Source of the DNA: Todiramphus chloris collaris
Lineage: Eukaryota; Chordata; Aves; Coraciiformes; Alcedinidae
Reading direction: 5' to 3'
Assembly: GCA_025345505.1 (NCBI GenBank)
Contig: JANVCC010000174.1
Coordinates: 3,281,797 to 3,345,796 of the forward strand
DNA length: 64,000 nt
The notes below the pieces were generated by a model that saw only the letters and a list, made by a program, of their open reading frames with translations, did not search any database and had not been told where the DNA came from. The translations under genes and the position numbers were made by a program. Below are positions 37,526-52,500 of the stretch, in pieces (position 1 is the stretch's first letter; each line of letters opens with the position of its first letter).

Positions 37526-40500
37526 GTAGGTGCCGCCGCCTCAGACACGGGCGGTGGGACTGAAGCAGCGCCTGGTTTGGCCCTGGGGGGGGTTTAAGGC
37601 CCGAGTGGTGATGGGGGAGCTGGGGAAGGGGTGGGTGATGGTCCCTGCCCTTGCCCAGCAGCGTGAGAGCAGTCGGGGAGCCGGACTCTTGCTTTCCCCT
37701 GTCGCGTAGAAGCGTCAGGAAGAGGACGGTTTGGGCAGGAAATGCATAAAATAGGAAAAGAGAAAACATCAAAGGACAGAGAAGGAAGCAGACTTGTGCG
37801 TTCAGGCTGGGGTGGGGGCAGCAAGCTGCAGGATTTCCTGCCGTGGTTTGCTGGGTGCCCAGTGGTGAGGCCAGCTCCCAGTGGTTCACGTAGGTGTGCT
37901 GCTCGAGAGATGCAGGTGAAGTGATCTGTGGGCTGCAGGCCCCACAGGAAGATAGCAGAGGTTGGCTTTCGCCAGGCTCTAAACATCTCACACGCGTAGC
38001 TGTGCTTGTTTACCTTAAAAAAAAAGCGTGTGGGAGAATTTGTGCTGCTCCAACTCATGGAATTGTGCCTATCTTCCTGAGGATTTTACAGAATAATAGC
38101 ATCGTGTGCCAAAAACCACAATTCTTTTGCAGTGCGTGGTCTGTGTCGTTGTGGGTACTGACCTAAATTACTCCGAGTAGTTGCAGGTAGGTTGGGTTTA
38201 GCCTCAGGATGTATCTCTCTGCACTTCAGCAGCTTTTGTGAATGGCTGTGACTTCCGTAGTAGAGAAGGGAGCTCAGCACAAAACGCCTTTGTGGTCTTT
38301 TAGTCCCTTTATGATATCCGCAGGGTTTGCAAGAAAGGGACCTTGCAACTGGCAACCAACTCCTAGCCCTGAAATAGTTTCATCTGCAAACTCATTTCTA
38401 GTGGAGCATGTCTGCCTTATCGTCCTGTCAGCCTCCATCTGAAAGGCTACTCCAGAGGGTAACATTTGAAGCCTCCTCTCCCGCAAATAACTGTCCTGTT
38501 CATTCGTGAAAGTGTTTGGTCCCTGTAAAAAGATCCAAGAGGCTGAACGGAAAACAGTTGGATGAGTGTCCTTCATTAACTTCTGGATGTGTTGGTGGAA
38601 TCTGTGTGAAGCCCTTTGGTCTTGACGCGTATCAGTAACTGTTGTGTTTCTTCCTCTGCAGCGGGGTTATGCAGACTTCAGCTGAGCGGTCGCTGGTTGG
38701 AGTCCAGAATTACCTGGAGGTAGGTCCTTGCTACCATATATATATACCGTATATATACCATAGTCATATTTCCATTAAAATGAATCTTACAGGGTCACGT
38801 TGTTGAGCTGCAGGTATTGTCGAGGATAAATATTCATTTTAGAGCGACACTTTGCAAAAGACACTGTAATACTCAAACCAGTCAAAGTGCTTTAGAAATG
38901 ATGTCACTGTACAGGTGGGAGAACCAAGTCAGGGTCAAGTCAGAAATACTACAATTCAGATTGTGAAAAAGATGCGAACCCTTCAGTGAGACTTGAAATT
39001 GAGGCATCCCAGTCCACTTGAAGGTACTTGAGCCTCATTAGCACTTGTGGCTTCACCTCCTCTTGTTCTTAGAACTGCCTCAGTTCTGAGCAGGCTTAGC
39101 TGCTCTGCTTCTAGTTTATGTCAAAGTCCTTTATAGATTTAGAAACTAGATGCTGTGTCCTCCTGGGAGAGGATGACTCTGACAGACATTTTCAGGACAA
39201 AGCACAGCAGGATATCCATTGTTCCAAAGAGAGGGGAAAAAAAAAAAAAGAAAAAGCTTTGTTTCCATTCTTCTGGAGTTCTTCTAATATGTGGGGGAGA
39301 AAAGGTGTGATCCTGTTGTTCCTGTGCTGCTCCCAGGATATCCTGGAGTGTAAGAATGGCTCTCAGGAGCCACACGCTGTTGGGGCTTGGAGTGAGCGTG
39401 CCATGGGAGTGCAAAGGATCCGCTGTTGCCCCAGCGAGTGGAACGTGGGTCACTCGCACACGGTGGCCGCCCGGCACACCCCGCTGTAGTTTCCTTACAA
39501 GGTGGTGTTGATTTGAGCAGCGCTGGTCAATCCCACGTTCCTGCACAGGGCAGGAGTTGGAAGGAAATGATGTTGGTTTTCCCCTCTCTTGTCTTAGAAG
39601 CACCATGTAGTTCAAAAGGAAGCTTGTGCCCGTTTAGAAGATGGGAGTTTGTTGAAGATGTTGAAGCCAATTGCTTTGGGTCAGATTGTGCTTGTGTGTT
39701 ACCAACCAACCTTTCTGTTACTCAGTTTCTCACTTTCAGTCTAACCTGAGATCCCAAACCGTCACAGTTTGAAGGCTGTGCACCCACCACGCTTGCTTGT
39801 GGTCATCTGTGCCCTGCCTGGTGTTGCAAAGGGGCAGAGGCATCGCCGAGCTGGTCCGGGAGCAGCCTTGCTGTCCCAGCCAGCCACTCTGACCACGGCC
39901 AAGAGGGTGACAGCTCTTGCTGAGCAGCCTGCAGAAGGGAAGTGTGATGAGTTACAGCTTGAGTAAGAGTTCTCAGGGTATATTTGTATGGCTGCTTGCC
40001 TGAGACCGTTGTGGAGAAAGTGTATAAATATTGTGCAGATCTTGAAAGAAGAGCCCCAGAGGACTTTCTATCTCATTTATCTCCTCCTCTGAACCATCCA
40101 GTGTCTCAGCCCCAGGCGCCGGACTTTGGGTGAGCCCAGCAGTTGTTTCGCATTATCCCAGTGACTTTGTTATAACAGACGAATGGGTAGGATGGGTGAT
40201 TAAAGGAGAAAAGAAGAAGAAAAAAAGAAAAAGATAAACTTATTTGGTGTTGTCTTTTCACAGTATCAGCACTTTGCAGGCCAGTTCTGGGCTCTGTGCT
40301 TTGCTTTCATGTGGTGGGATTGATGCTGGGCACTGCTGAGCAGGGCTGTGTCTATTAGAACCACATGGGAAGTCTTAAAGCGACTTTAATAGAAAACTTC
40401 TGGGGCCTGTAGGAATTTATCTTCCTTCCTCCATTTCTCTCCAGCCTTGAACTTCACAACTTTCCAAAGCCAGGAAGGCAACTGAAAGGAAGGGCAAAAT

Positions 40501-43500
40501 TAAACCTGTAATGAAATCCTTACTGTGTTCTAAATATGTTCAGATGTTTGTTTGCAGTTACAGGCAAGCAAAGAACCCGTGAGGCGTAGACTTTGTTTCA
40601 ACACCGGTGCCGTTAACAGTGTAATGGGCTGGTGTGTGAGAGTGAACTGCAGCCCTCTGTGGGACAGGGTAAAACTGCTGGAGTGGGGCTGAGCAGAAGG
40701 CCTCTCTCTAAGCCCCTGTCACTGTAAAGTGCTGTATCATGCAGGGCATGGAAGCTTTTGTAGTCCTCAGTACTGGGATGTAACAGAGCCCTGGGACCAA
40801 CCCCTAACACTCTGTGATTCTGCAGCTGTCTGGAGGAAATGGAGACTTGTTTTAGTTCAGGGATGGGTGTAGATATTTGAAGGAGCTTTTAATGTATCTT
40901 TGATGGGAGTGAGCTTTGCAGACAACACTGCCTGTCTTTCATGGAGACAACTTTTTGAAGCATTCAAGAAGCCCAGCCTGCTAGTGATGGGTCCAAACCA
41001 AAATTCCAGACCTTGCTTCCTAGATGGGGAAGTTTGAGTCCTGTGACTTGGCCCCCTCCAGTTCCCCATGGAAACTTAGAAGATGCAGAACCTTGCGCTC
41101 CAGTCTCAATTCTCACAAATGTCCCTACTGCAAAGGAAGGTCTCCTGTGTAGCACCTTTTGCTGAAGTGAGTAGCTGTTGCTTGTGCTAACAGGCACCAT
41201 GTGCAAGGCCTGCCAGGACCTACAGGACTCAGGTCCCTTTCATGTTTGGTTTGAACCCTCTCCTGAGCGTGCTGCTTCCCATTGTGCTGGTGAATGCTGC
41301 CCAAAACTAATCCTCCCCACACGAAGCTGTTTTGGCCAGCAGCCTTGCGCTAGGGCCAGATATTATTCCTCATGAAAGGAAAAGGGGGAGTAGGAGAGGA
41401 GAGAAACTCTTTACTATGCAAGGCAAGACCGAGAGAACTGTCATCTTCAAGCCCCGTTTGGATCATAATTTCAGCAGTCTAGGAGATTGCTTTAGAAACC
41501 CTTTCTTCTAGCAGAAGCTGCTTCCTCAGCTTTTTCTTCCTGGCTTTCACTTCAACATTTAACTATTCCACTAAAAATGAGTTAGATTCTTAATTAGTTT
41601 CAGTTGACATAGCACCCACTGAGTCAGTGAGGCTGTGATGACTTGCAAACCAGAAGCTTGCACATTATTATTTATTAGAACACAGCAACTTATAAATCAT
41701 GGAGCATCCCCGACAAGGCAGCGCAGTCCCTCGTGTTGGTGCAACTAACGCCGTCGTGCGTGGTGAAACCAGTAAGCGACCCAGCTGCTGGGAAAAGGAG
41801 ACACTGGTTTTTCCAAGGCATTCCTAGTCTGCAGTTTCTCTCGAACGCACCCGTCCACAGCTGATTTCAGGTTCCTTTCCTGGTTCCCAGATGCTCTGTA
41901 GAGGTAGGTGGCTGAGTATGGTGAGGGTTTTCACTTCAGGGAGAGAAGTGGATGAACTTTTACTTCCCCACCATGGGTGGTATGCATTAATGAGGCTGTT
42001 CTTCATCTTGCCTCTCCAGTGTTTGTACAGAGTGCGGAGAGAACTGAGCTGCGAGTAATAAGAGCAATCTGGAATGTGGATCCATATCATCCTGGCTCAC
42101 AACAGTGGAAATTTCAGCACGATTCAAAATATGGAAGTGCTTAGTGAATTAAATCTGTTAGCAGAACAGACCTACTACACTGGTGTGTGGGGTGTTAGAG
42201 GTATAAACACCCGGGGATGCTTGTTGCTGCTCCAGCAATATGGTTGTCTGGAAAGACTCTGACTGGGGAAGTAAAGGCTGACTGAAAACGGATGAGATCT
42301 GGCTCAATGGAAGGCCTCCAGCAGGTGCCAAGCCAAGATTTCAGTGTTTGTGACACCTGCTAAAGAGAAGGATTTCTTACCTGGGTGCTCTGTGGCTTAA
42401 AGAAGGGAGCAGTGCCCTGTGAACTCCAAGCACACATGAAGACAACCCAGCTCCTTTATTCCTGTACCTTCTCTATCACTCTTTTGTGGGGTGCCCATGG
42501 GTAAAGCGCTTGTCTTCTGCCTCAGTTTCCCCCTTAGGAGTCTACACATGGTACCCACAGGGTAGGGATCTGTGTTAACAGCAGTAAAACCTTTTTGAGA
42601 TCCTCAGATGAAAGGCCTGCTTGTTTTAGGGGCTTGTTTTTTTTTCTGAAAGGGCAGGAAAAACTGGTTGCTATCCAAGCAATTATTAAATGCAAATAAT
42701 GAGGCTTTTTTTACATTTGGTGTGGGTGATATTAACAGATTAAAGTGCACAGGAACCAGGGGAGGAAACCATCAGCTGCCTATAGGCTCAAAGGCCACCT
42801 GGGTGGTACAGATAAGAGACGTTTGCATAGGTGAAGGGGTCACTTCTAAATTGCCTGCAAAGTTGTTCAGCGGTTCAGAAATGCTCTCTTTAAGGAGTTT
42901 AATTAGGATGGGATATAAATTAAAATATTAAAATTGAAACTGGAGCCAGCAGTTGAGAGTATATTATCAGCTGCATGCCTGTTAGGCTGGAGGAAGTATC
43001 CACAGAGCTTTCAGCTTTCACAAGCTGAGATTTGTTGCTGACGGTGGTCACATTCCTCCTTGGCTGCCCAGCACATCAGTCATCTCTCCAGCCCCAGGAG
43101 AAAATTCTGCTGGGGAAGGGCAGCTGTGAAAATACCGTTTGTGGAGCCTGTCATTCAGTCCTGCAGCTCTGTGGATTCGTTAGCTGACCTGAGCCGGGGA
43201 AACAACCACATTTGTCCTGGAGTCTGGAGTCTTCTCTTCCTCTCCAGTCTGCTCTGCAATAGGGTTCAGCTCCTGTGGGCAGAGAAGAGATCCAAACAGT
43301 GTTCTTATTACTCAGCTTTGTTCAGAGGTGGTGATTGAAATGGGAGGCAGAGTGGGATCCAAAGCAGTGCTGCATCCAAACTTCTCCAAGCTCATAAAAT
43401 TCTTTCTGAAAGGCTGAAGATGTTTTCCATGTTCTCTCCTGTTCTCTCTTCCCCTCTACCTCCACTCAACTATGTTCCCACTGGCTGGTTTTTGCCTGAT

Positions 43501-46500
43501 GAAGAAGGAGGGGGAGAAGAGGGTGGAGGAAGGGAGAAGCCTGCAAAACCCAAACATTTTTGCGGAAATTTTGCTCTTAAAATGCAGCGTCTGCTTTAAG
43601 ACAAATCACAGAGGCACAAGCCAAGGTCTGCCACGGAAAACTCTTTTAATTTCTGTCCCCATCTCTCTGCTTAAGGGTGATAAATAAAGATTTTCTTTGT
43701 TAATTGTAACCACATGTGAGCTCCAAATAGAAGGATTAGGAAGAGGAAAAGGCTAGGGTCATTTTTGTTCTGTTTCCCAGGCCTGCAGCTCGGTGACTCT
43801 TTTTCCCTTGCCTCCCTGTGCATTTTAACAGTACCCTTCCGAGAGCCCAGAATCCTCTCTGCTCAAACAGCAGGAGTCTGGAGGGTGCTTGTGAGTCAGC
43901 AGCTCAAACTTTATTGCCTCTTGGTACCAAATTAAAATCTAATCAAGACCACTGCTGGGTTTGCTACTCAGGAGTGAAGATGGGAAAGAGAAAGGAACTT
44001 TCTAGTCATTCATCTGGTTTCCTCCTTTTGTTGTCACTGTTTTTCAGTCTTTTGGGTATGCTTTGCTTATTCCCTCAAACAGAAGATTCAGTGCAATTTG
44101 TTAAAGGGCCTGTCCTCGCAAAGAAAAAAACTTCGCAGCTTTCTTTGCAGCCCACAGTAGAACTCCCAATTACTTCTCTGTGTGAGCAATAAGGAGACAC
44201 GTGGTTAGCAGAGAGGAGGAGGTTTTTTCCTCTCTCCCTCGAAGCGGATCCGCTGTTCCTGAATCTATCTCCTGCTGGCTTTCAGAAGGCAGCTCAGGAG
44301 CTGAACCCCATTGTTCCCATCAAGTTCCACATCTCCAGCCGAACGGATGCCGGCGTCCACGCGCTCTGCAACACGGCTCACATTGACATCCAGAGGGCAC
44401 CAGGGAAGCCAGCTTTTCAGGAGAAAGAGCTCATCTACAGCCTCAACTACCACCTGAAGCCCGAGCCAATCCGGTGAGTTGGTGGCAAGTCAAAAATCTG
44501 TTCTTTTGCAGCAATGATCTCCCAGCTTCACCCACAAGATAGGTTTTCTCCTGTTCATGCGGGCTGGTGAACCACTCCCTTGCACGTGTGTGTTTCTGCT
44601 ACCACCAGACCTCTGGCACATTGGGATGACTCTAGTTTCACACACGAGTCAGAACAGTAGTATATGAAGTTTCAGTGCTGCTTTACTCCCCAAACTTTGT
44701 AGTTTTCTTTGTTTATTGAATTGGCACTTAGCAAGAACTTGGCTGCAGTGTGGCCTCTCGCCTGTAGCTGTGCAAAAAGATTAAGAGTTTAGTGCCTGTA
44801 ACCCTCACAGCCTCAGGATTGGGCTTTGCAGCATTTTCCTGCAGTGTTCCTGGAGTTCTATGCCAGCGATGCTTTGCATTTAAACATAGTGGGACCTTTT
44901 ATCTACGGGCTCTCAGCTTGGAGCAGAAGCTGCAGCAGTGCCCTCAGAGCCAGCTGCTTTCTTTCATCTCTGGGGGAGCCATATGAGGGTAAAGGGGGAG
45001 AGGAGGTAAAATCCTTGGAACCTGAGCTCAGGAAAGAGAGCAGGAAGGCACAGTGAGACCCTGCTACTAGAGACACACAGTTCCTGTTGGTGGCTGCTTG
45101 CTATGTAGGTTTAACTGCCCTTTTTCCCTGGATGGTTACAGTTCCTTTGACAGACCTCAGACAGCTATAAGGCCACACCACTTTCCCCCTTTTGATCCTA
45201 ACACTCTTCAGACTGTCCACGTCAGCTTAGCTGTTGCTGTCCCTGCACGAGACCCTCTTGTGATGTCTTGGAGCGGGCGAGCTCAGCCCCAGGGCAGCGT
45301 GAGACGATGGCTGCGCTGCTCGGGCTTGATGCAGAGTGTGGCTGCCATCAGAACTGCGTGACCATCGGTCCCCAGACATCTCTAAGGGACATTTCTCTCC
45401 TCCCCCACCTCATTTGCAGAAAGGTGTTTTAGCAGCTTGCAGAGTTGGTTGAGTCTTTCTCTGACAGCAGAGCTTTCATGGTGGGTCCCTGAAAGAAAAG
45501 CAGAATCTGATTTCACTGCTTTTAGTGGACAGCCATCCAGTAACAAGCCAGATCACGCATCCCAAACCTGAGACTGAATATTAGCATGATGATAGAGGAT
45601 AGACAGTTTTGCACTCACAAATCCAGTTCCTCCCGTGGCCTTTTAAAGTAGCAGATAAATTCCTCTGCAGCAAGAGGCCGGAACACAAAGCAAATCTCTC
45701 TCTCAAGCCAGCTAACTTGCATGCTTAACATCTGTTGAGTTACTGTCCCCTGACAGCTTTCACCTTCTTCCTCATACGTGTAAAGAGTCTGATGCAGCTG
45801 CTGTGGGGTGGGGCTGGAGATGATTTCAAACTGCTGTCAATTTAAATAAATAAATAAATTGAAATAGAATTTTACTTATATGGGGTTCTGGTTGTTATTC
45901 TTGCTTAAACTGAAAACTAGGTCAGAATGAATACAGCCTGGAAGTCAAACCCTTTCTGGATGTTCTAGCAGCAACAGGGAACATGAAGTAGGTCACAGGT
46001 TTAATTTCCTTCCTTAAAGCACTAAAGCACTTGTTTGGGAGTCAGAACTAGCCGAGTTTACAGCCAGAGGGTACCACTCCAATAATCAGTCTGTTCTCTG
46101 TCCCCAGCCACTGAATCTCAGTCTCTCTCTCCCCTGAGTTTAGGCTTGTAATTTTAGAGTTGTATTGTCCAGCTTTAATGTCCTACAGAGCTACAACTCC
46201 TGTGGTGACCCTGCCACCCTCCGTACCTGTGCTGATACGGACAGACAGATGTAGCTGGCTTTGCAATGCCTCAGCTGAGCAGTTCAAGAGCAAACAGGAG
46301 TGCTGCTGAAGAAGGTTCTAATTGCATCTCCCAAAGGAGTCAGCAGTGGGATCTCACTGGCAGGAAAAGTTGGTTTTGTCTTGTGCTAAGGTCTGACAGG
46401 TACGAGTGGGGAGGTGATGTCTCCTGCTAGGATCCAGTACAGACCTGATTTGAGTTCTCAGGATGCAGTCAGCTCTGCTTCTCCTGCCTCCCTTGGGCTC

Positions 46501-49500
46501 AACCTTTAAGGTTCAGCTGCTTCCCATTAAGGAGCTTGGTGATGGGCACGAGTCTTGAGCATATTCAGCAACCATCCCTTCCTGCTGTAAATATTACTTT
46601 GCCAAGAAGAATTCTCTCCTAATGCCGAAGAGAAAGCTCAGCACTTTCATGTGGTTGCAGGCAGGGGGTGATGGAGAGAGGAATCTTTATGAGAACGCAT
46701 TATTGTCGATAGAGCTTGGAAGGGAAACAGGATTCCAAGCTGGCTGACTGTATCATCAGCAAGAATAACCTTCTTTGTAGCACGATGGGTCTCTTCTATC
46801 AGCTGATCTGTCTTTTAGATTTACAAAGCATATTTGAAAGGACCTTGTCCACAAAGATCATAGATAGGGTAACCTTAAGAGGACTTTGCTGTCCCTTAAG
46901 TAGGGATGGGACTCACACCTCCTATTTCTGGCTTTAGTTTTGTAAGCACACAAGAAAAGCTGTCTGAGTGGCAACAAGACACAGCCAGGATTCCTCCCAC
47001 CTCCTGCAAACTGACATTTGGTGTGTGTTGTCAGTGAAGGGAGGTACTTCTGCAGGACATCTTTGCATCTAATACACTGCCATTTCTAACTAGATGTCAT
47101 CGGGGTTTTTTTTTTTTCCTTCTACCTCCTCTGAAATTCAGGCTCTGTTGAAAAGGTAATGCAAGGCATGAGTCTTTATTCACCATCAGCCTTTCAAAGA
47201 GTGGGATCTTAACAAGGCCTGAGAGGTGGCTGCTGGAATAAACTCTGGAAAGGTGTTCCTAGCTAGAAACAGCCTATGGTAGCAATTGCATCTGCTAGGA
47301 GAGGCAGGAGGGATGCCTGTGCTGAAGATTTGCGTGAGCATAAATAGGCTTTTCTGAAAGAATCGCTCTATCAGAGGGAGGAAAAGGATGGTTATTTAAT
47401 AAAATCCACATAAGCATTAACAAGAGAAGCTCAAGATAGATGAAATGCTTGTGGAGGCATGCAGACAGCGGAAAATAAATGTAATAATTATATCCCTGTG
47501 TTTAGAAGAGGCTGGAGGTCCTGGGTTCAGACTCCATTGCAGGCTTGGAGGATGTAGTTTGCATTTCTCCTGAGTTTATAGCAGTGGAGCAATCTCCTGG
47601 GTTTGTTATTGCAAAGCTTTGTGGAGGCCTGTGGCTCAGCTGTAATTTCTCCTTCTGTGGTCTGAGCCTTCGCCGTCAAGGGATGCAAGCCAGAGGCACT
47701 TGAGCTGGCAAAAAAATCCCTGAAGCACCGACGTTTTTAAAGTAAATAAATAGGTTTGGCTTCCTCGGGTCCCTTCTCCTCACTATGCCAAGCTCCAAAG
47801 ACAGGAAGACACGGGGCAGGAGAAAAACTACCTTCTAAGGAGAGGAATCCTCTAAAGTAACACCTGCAGAGAGGCTGTGCCTGCGTACCAGGGCCTCCTG
47901 GCTGTGTGCTCTGCACAGGACAGCAAGTACCCGCTACGCTGGCAAAAGGGAAAGCCCAACGCAGTGAAAACTGCCACTGGCATGTTCAAATCAGGGATAC
48001 CCCTCTGGGGGAGGTGCAGTAGCGCAGAGCAGCTCTGTTTTCTCCCTTGCCAGAGAAATGGGTGTTTCCCTCTCTGACAGCCTTTGTACCCTCCCTCCTG
48101 GCTACCAAGCTGTCTGTGCGTGATGGTGCCGCTGGCTTGGAGAAACGGGGCAATTTCTCCCTGTTGCTTACAGAAGCAAGCAGGGGAGTTCAGCTGCCTA
48201 GAAAGCTGCTGTTTATCTTCCCCCGACTCTGGGCAGATGCGTAGAGGTGAACATTCCCCAGAGCTGGTTTCCCACACCTGAAACACGAGGGTTCCCAGGC
48301 CTCCTGCGTGCAGCGTTCTGCTGTTTTCAGACAGACTCGGGCTGTCGGATGGCAGGATGCACCTTTATTCTCATGGCTACAGCAAAGTCCAGTTTGTCTT
48401 GGAGGTTGTGGGGGGAGGTGGGAGGGAACTGACCTAGTTTCAACGATCTCCATCTGCTGCCGGGAGCTGCAGAGCTGCCACCAAGAGCGGGCACAGAGGT
48501 ATCTCCCGTTGGGGAGTCCTTCCCACTTGCATTTGGGACTGTGGTTCCACAAAAGCAGAAGGGTGCAGTGTTCCTAAGGTGGGCTCCTCAGGTGGAGCTG
48601 GAGGGAATCAGCTGCCTTTGGGAAGTCACCTTAAGCATGGCTGGGAACACCATGCCCTTGGCCAGGTATGCAAAGCAATTGGATGGGCTGGGTGAAGTGT
48701 TTGGTGTCACCATGCTACAAAGAACACTTACCATCAGCTGCCGTTTCTCAGGTGAAGGACTGATGGGTCTTAGCCTCTTGTGATGCTGTGCCTGTCCCCA
48801 AAACGTGTCGCTGGATGACCCAAAGTGAGGTTTGCTGTGTATTTAGTGCCAGGGGTGATGCCAGGGCTCTTCTGCTGCCTTCTAGCTGACCGATGCCTGT
48901 GTCAGCCTGCAGGTGTGAGTCCTCTGTCACTGGATAGTCATTGCCTGTCAGGAGAGAATGATAACTAATGAATATTTAGTGAAGTTTCTCAAAGAATCCA
49001 TCGCACGTTTCAGTTCCCATCTGTGTGCTGACCAGACAAAAGCTTTTGAATGAGCTCATGACATCTCTCTCTGTCTCCCTCGTTCTTTTCTCTCCTGCCA
49101 GCATTCTGAACGCCCACCGCGTGACCGCCAGCTTCCACGCACGCTTCTCTGCGCTGTCAAGAACCTACGTTTATCGGCTCTTGGTGGGCTGCACTCATCA
49201 TTCTGAAGTACCAGTGTTTGAGAGGGATCTCTGCTGGGCTCCAGCGGCAGGGTAAGTGTGTTCCACCCCACCAGTGCTCTGGAAAGGCCTGGCTTTTGGG
49301 AGGGAAGCCAGGAGGGGGTCATTTCTACGTGTGAGACCAGGTTAATATTGACAAGATTTCCCTGCTGAAATCAGTGCAACTGTGCTGAGTTATGATCACC
49401 AAGACCTGAGACTCACAGCTCTTTTTAGTGGTACTGACAGCTGTAGCTGTAATAAATGAGCTTAGCACTGCTGCAGTTCTCAGCAGCTCCGGGTAGAGTC

Positions 49501-52500
49501 CAGCAACAACTTGGAGTGTCCCTCCACATGGAAGTGATGGGCATTTCCTCAGCTGACCTTGCCAGTTCGTGCAGCAAAGCCAGCTGGGGGAGGGAGCAGT
49601 GCCCTGATGTGATGCAGACGGGCAGAAGTGCATTGCAGGGCAGATCTCAGAGCTTTAGGTGGGACTGTACAGGCAGCAAAGACTGAAGGCTGAGAATACC
49701 CTCTTTTGGGTTTTTTTTTGTTCTCCCCCTAATCCTATTTCTGGTAGCTCCCGTGTATAAATCTGCGCTCTCATTCCCTGTCTGAGCGCTTGTGTGTTTG
49801 AACAGCTAGAGCCAACAACTCTGAGCAACCCTACAATAACAAACCGGTGCATCTAGCTCAGTGTTCACTTGTGTTCCTGGAGTAGCCACTGAGTCATAAC
49901 AAATCAGTGCTTGTGTATGCAAGGGAAGAAAAACAAACTCAGCGCCTTTAACAAGAACCAAAACACCTTAGGACTTGCTAAACAGTGGGTGAGGAAAAAA
50001 CAAACAAAACCCAGAGTGTAATTTGTTATTGTCCTTTTAGTTTACGTTGTACTGAAATAAAGGTACCTTCCACTGAGTTACAGGAAACCAGGTTTGAAGG
50101 CAGTTGTGGTAATTTCATCACCGCTATTGGAATAACAATTGTGGGTAACAGAAAAAAAAATGTAATCTCAGCTGTGCTAGCAGAGGAGTGAAGATGACAT
50201 TGCCCTAACATTAAATCGCTGACTTTCTTTTCTGTGGGCTGTGGAAAGGAAAAATAAATAGGAAATGGCAAATGAGATGTGAGGTGCACAATGCGCCTTC
50301 ATCTCGGGCTGTATGAAACAACCACAGAGTCTGGGACACATTGAATGTTCATTTTCTCTGATGGCAACGCCACAGAAGGGACAGCGTAGGAGGAACACTG
50401 AATGGGAGGTGCCTTACTGAAAGGTGGGATATTTGGACTTCTTGGAGAAGCTCCTTGTGTGTCTGCCCTGCTGAGCACGTCTGGGGTATAAAACACATAA
50501 TACACACTAACCTTCCCTGAGGGTCTGGATTGGCAACTAGGTGTCATCAGAGCTTCTCAGCCTGACCAGGATTCTTTAAGCACTAGTCATTTTTCTTGAA
50601 TGCAGTGAAAAAATGTGATGATGTTGGAAAATATCATCTTAATACTTTTTTTTTCCCTTCAGAAACATTTTGACTGCTGGTAAGATCTGCAGAACTTAAG
50701 CCATAGCTCCTGGATACTTGCTCGGACTTCTCTTAGGAGAAATTTACAGAAATAGAATAAAATTAAGTGTCTGTTCAGCAAATATATCAGTAAATCTGTC
50801 CAAATTCCTTTGCTTGAGACTATTTTGAACAGGCCTAGATACTTCAGATGAAGAAATCTGACTGACACTTGCCATTCTGAGTTTTACCCTTGGCCCTTTT
50901 CCTCTGCATCTCCACCTTGGGTTTACCCTGGCTTCACCCATGACAGTTTGCTCCACTCATTCCATTTCTTTACTTCCTAATTTGATTTTCTGGCTGTTGC
51001 AAATCTAAGGTTTGGAAAACCATCACAGTGTTTTATATTTTCTTACCTGGCAACCTCTTTTTTAGTTTATAAGATCCAGATACTGCGAAGGATTTTGGTT
51101 CTCTCACCCTTTGCTCTAGCCAGCTATTTGAGCTCGGTTATTTGAATTGAACTGTTATAAGAAGCACAGCAGGATAAAGGTTTGTGTAAAAGCATCTGCC
51201 TGCCAAGCCCTCATCTAGCCTGGGGCTTTGAATACCTTCAAACCCCAGGTCATTTGGCATCTTGGTTTGTGGTTTGGACCATTACAAGACGAACTCCCAT
51301 CTTGAGGAATGTGTTTCCACAGTGCTGCAATGTTCGATCTGCCTGCCAGGATTAAGCCTCTCATCAATTAATTGGACTTTGACAGCTAACATACGTGATC
51401 CCACCTGATGCTCCTTTCCTTTTGCTCTGCGTGTTTAATTTCAGGTACCTGGACGTGCCTGCCATGCAGGATGGAGCACAGTTCCTGCTGGGAACACACG
51501 ACTTCAGCACCTTTCGCTCACATAACTCTGAAACACCTTTTCAGTCTCCAGTCAGAACCATCCTCCAGATAGACATCCAACCCTCCTCTGGTTTCCTATC
51601 CCACCACTACGAACACAGGTGAGAGCCTGGATGCTTGGCTGAGGAGATGCTCTGCTCAGCCAGTGCTTGATTCATCTGAAGAGCTGCTTTGCAGCACTGC
51701 TGGGAGAATCTGGCCTCCTGGTTTGTGTCCTGTGGTGCTGTGTCTCAGCGGGGTACTGCTGAGGGACAGCTGGGAAAGGACACTTCTTTCCTTCTCCTCC
51801 CCAGCGTCCTTGGGGAGAAAGATGAGCAGGAATGAGGGTAGGGAAACTGGCCAGTTGTTTGTACATTAAAAGGCAGGATGTTATAAACTGGCGTATGGAA
51901 TTTGGCACAGAGCAATTCCTATGAGGGGCTTCCAGTATTTACACTCATTTTAGTTGCTACAGACCAGCTCTGCCAGCAGATGGGTTTTTTAATTCCACCC
52001 CCCCCAGGCTGTCCTAGCTTTGTGTGAAGGCTGCAAATAGAAGGGAAAAAACCCACCCACCACCTAGGTCACTGCTGTAGCTGTGCAGATCCACTCGGTT
52101 CACACCAGTAACTCCTACTGTCTTCCCAGGGGATGTTGTTGAAGGCAAGTCCAATATTCCTCAGTCATTACATAAACAAGAGATTGTTGAGTGTCAGGTT
52201 CTTTCTGTCTTGCAAGTATTGAAATTAAGTGGCTGGAAGTATTCACTCTCTAGCAGAAACTGAAGTTTTTTCCCAGAAAGATCATGGTTATTTATCATCT
52301 GAACATGCCTCTTGTTTTCATACTGGCTTCTTCCACAGATACGTGGCTGCTGTGTTTCAGCTTGAGAGCAAACCTCGCTGTGGCCTGTCTCCAAACCATG
52401 CTGCCCTGCTTTCTGCTTAGCAGAAACCCCTTTTCTCTGTAGTCTTCCCCAACGACCCTCTGTTAGATTTGATTTGATTTGTTTGTTTGTTTGTTCAGGG

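Noticed and set aside
47520..47535. GGGTTCAGACTCC resembling a tRNA B-box
   Set aside because: No A-box at the right spacing, no cloverleaf and no T-run terminator nearby.
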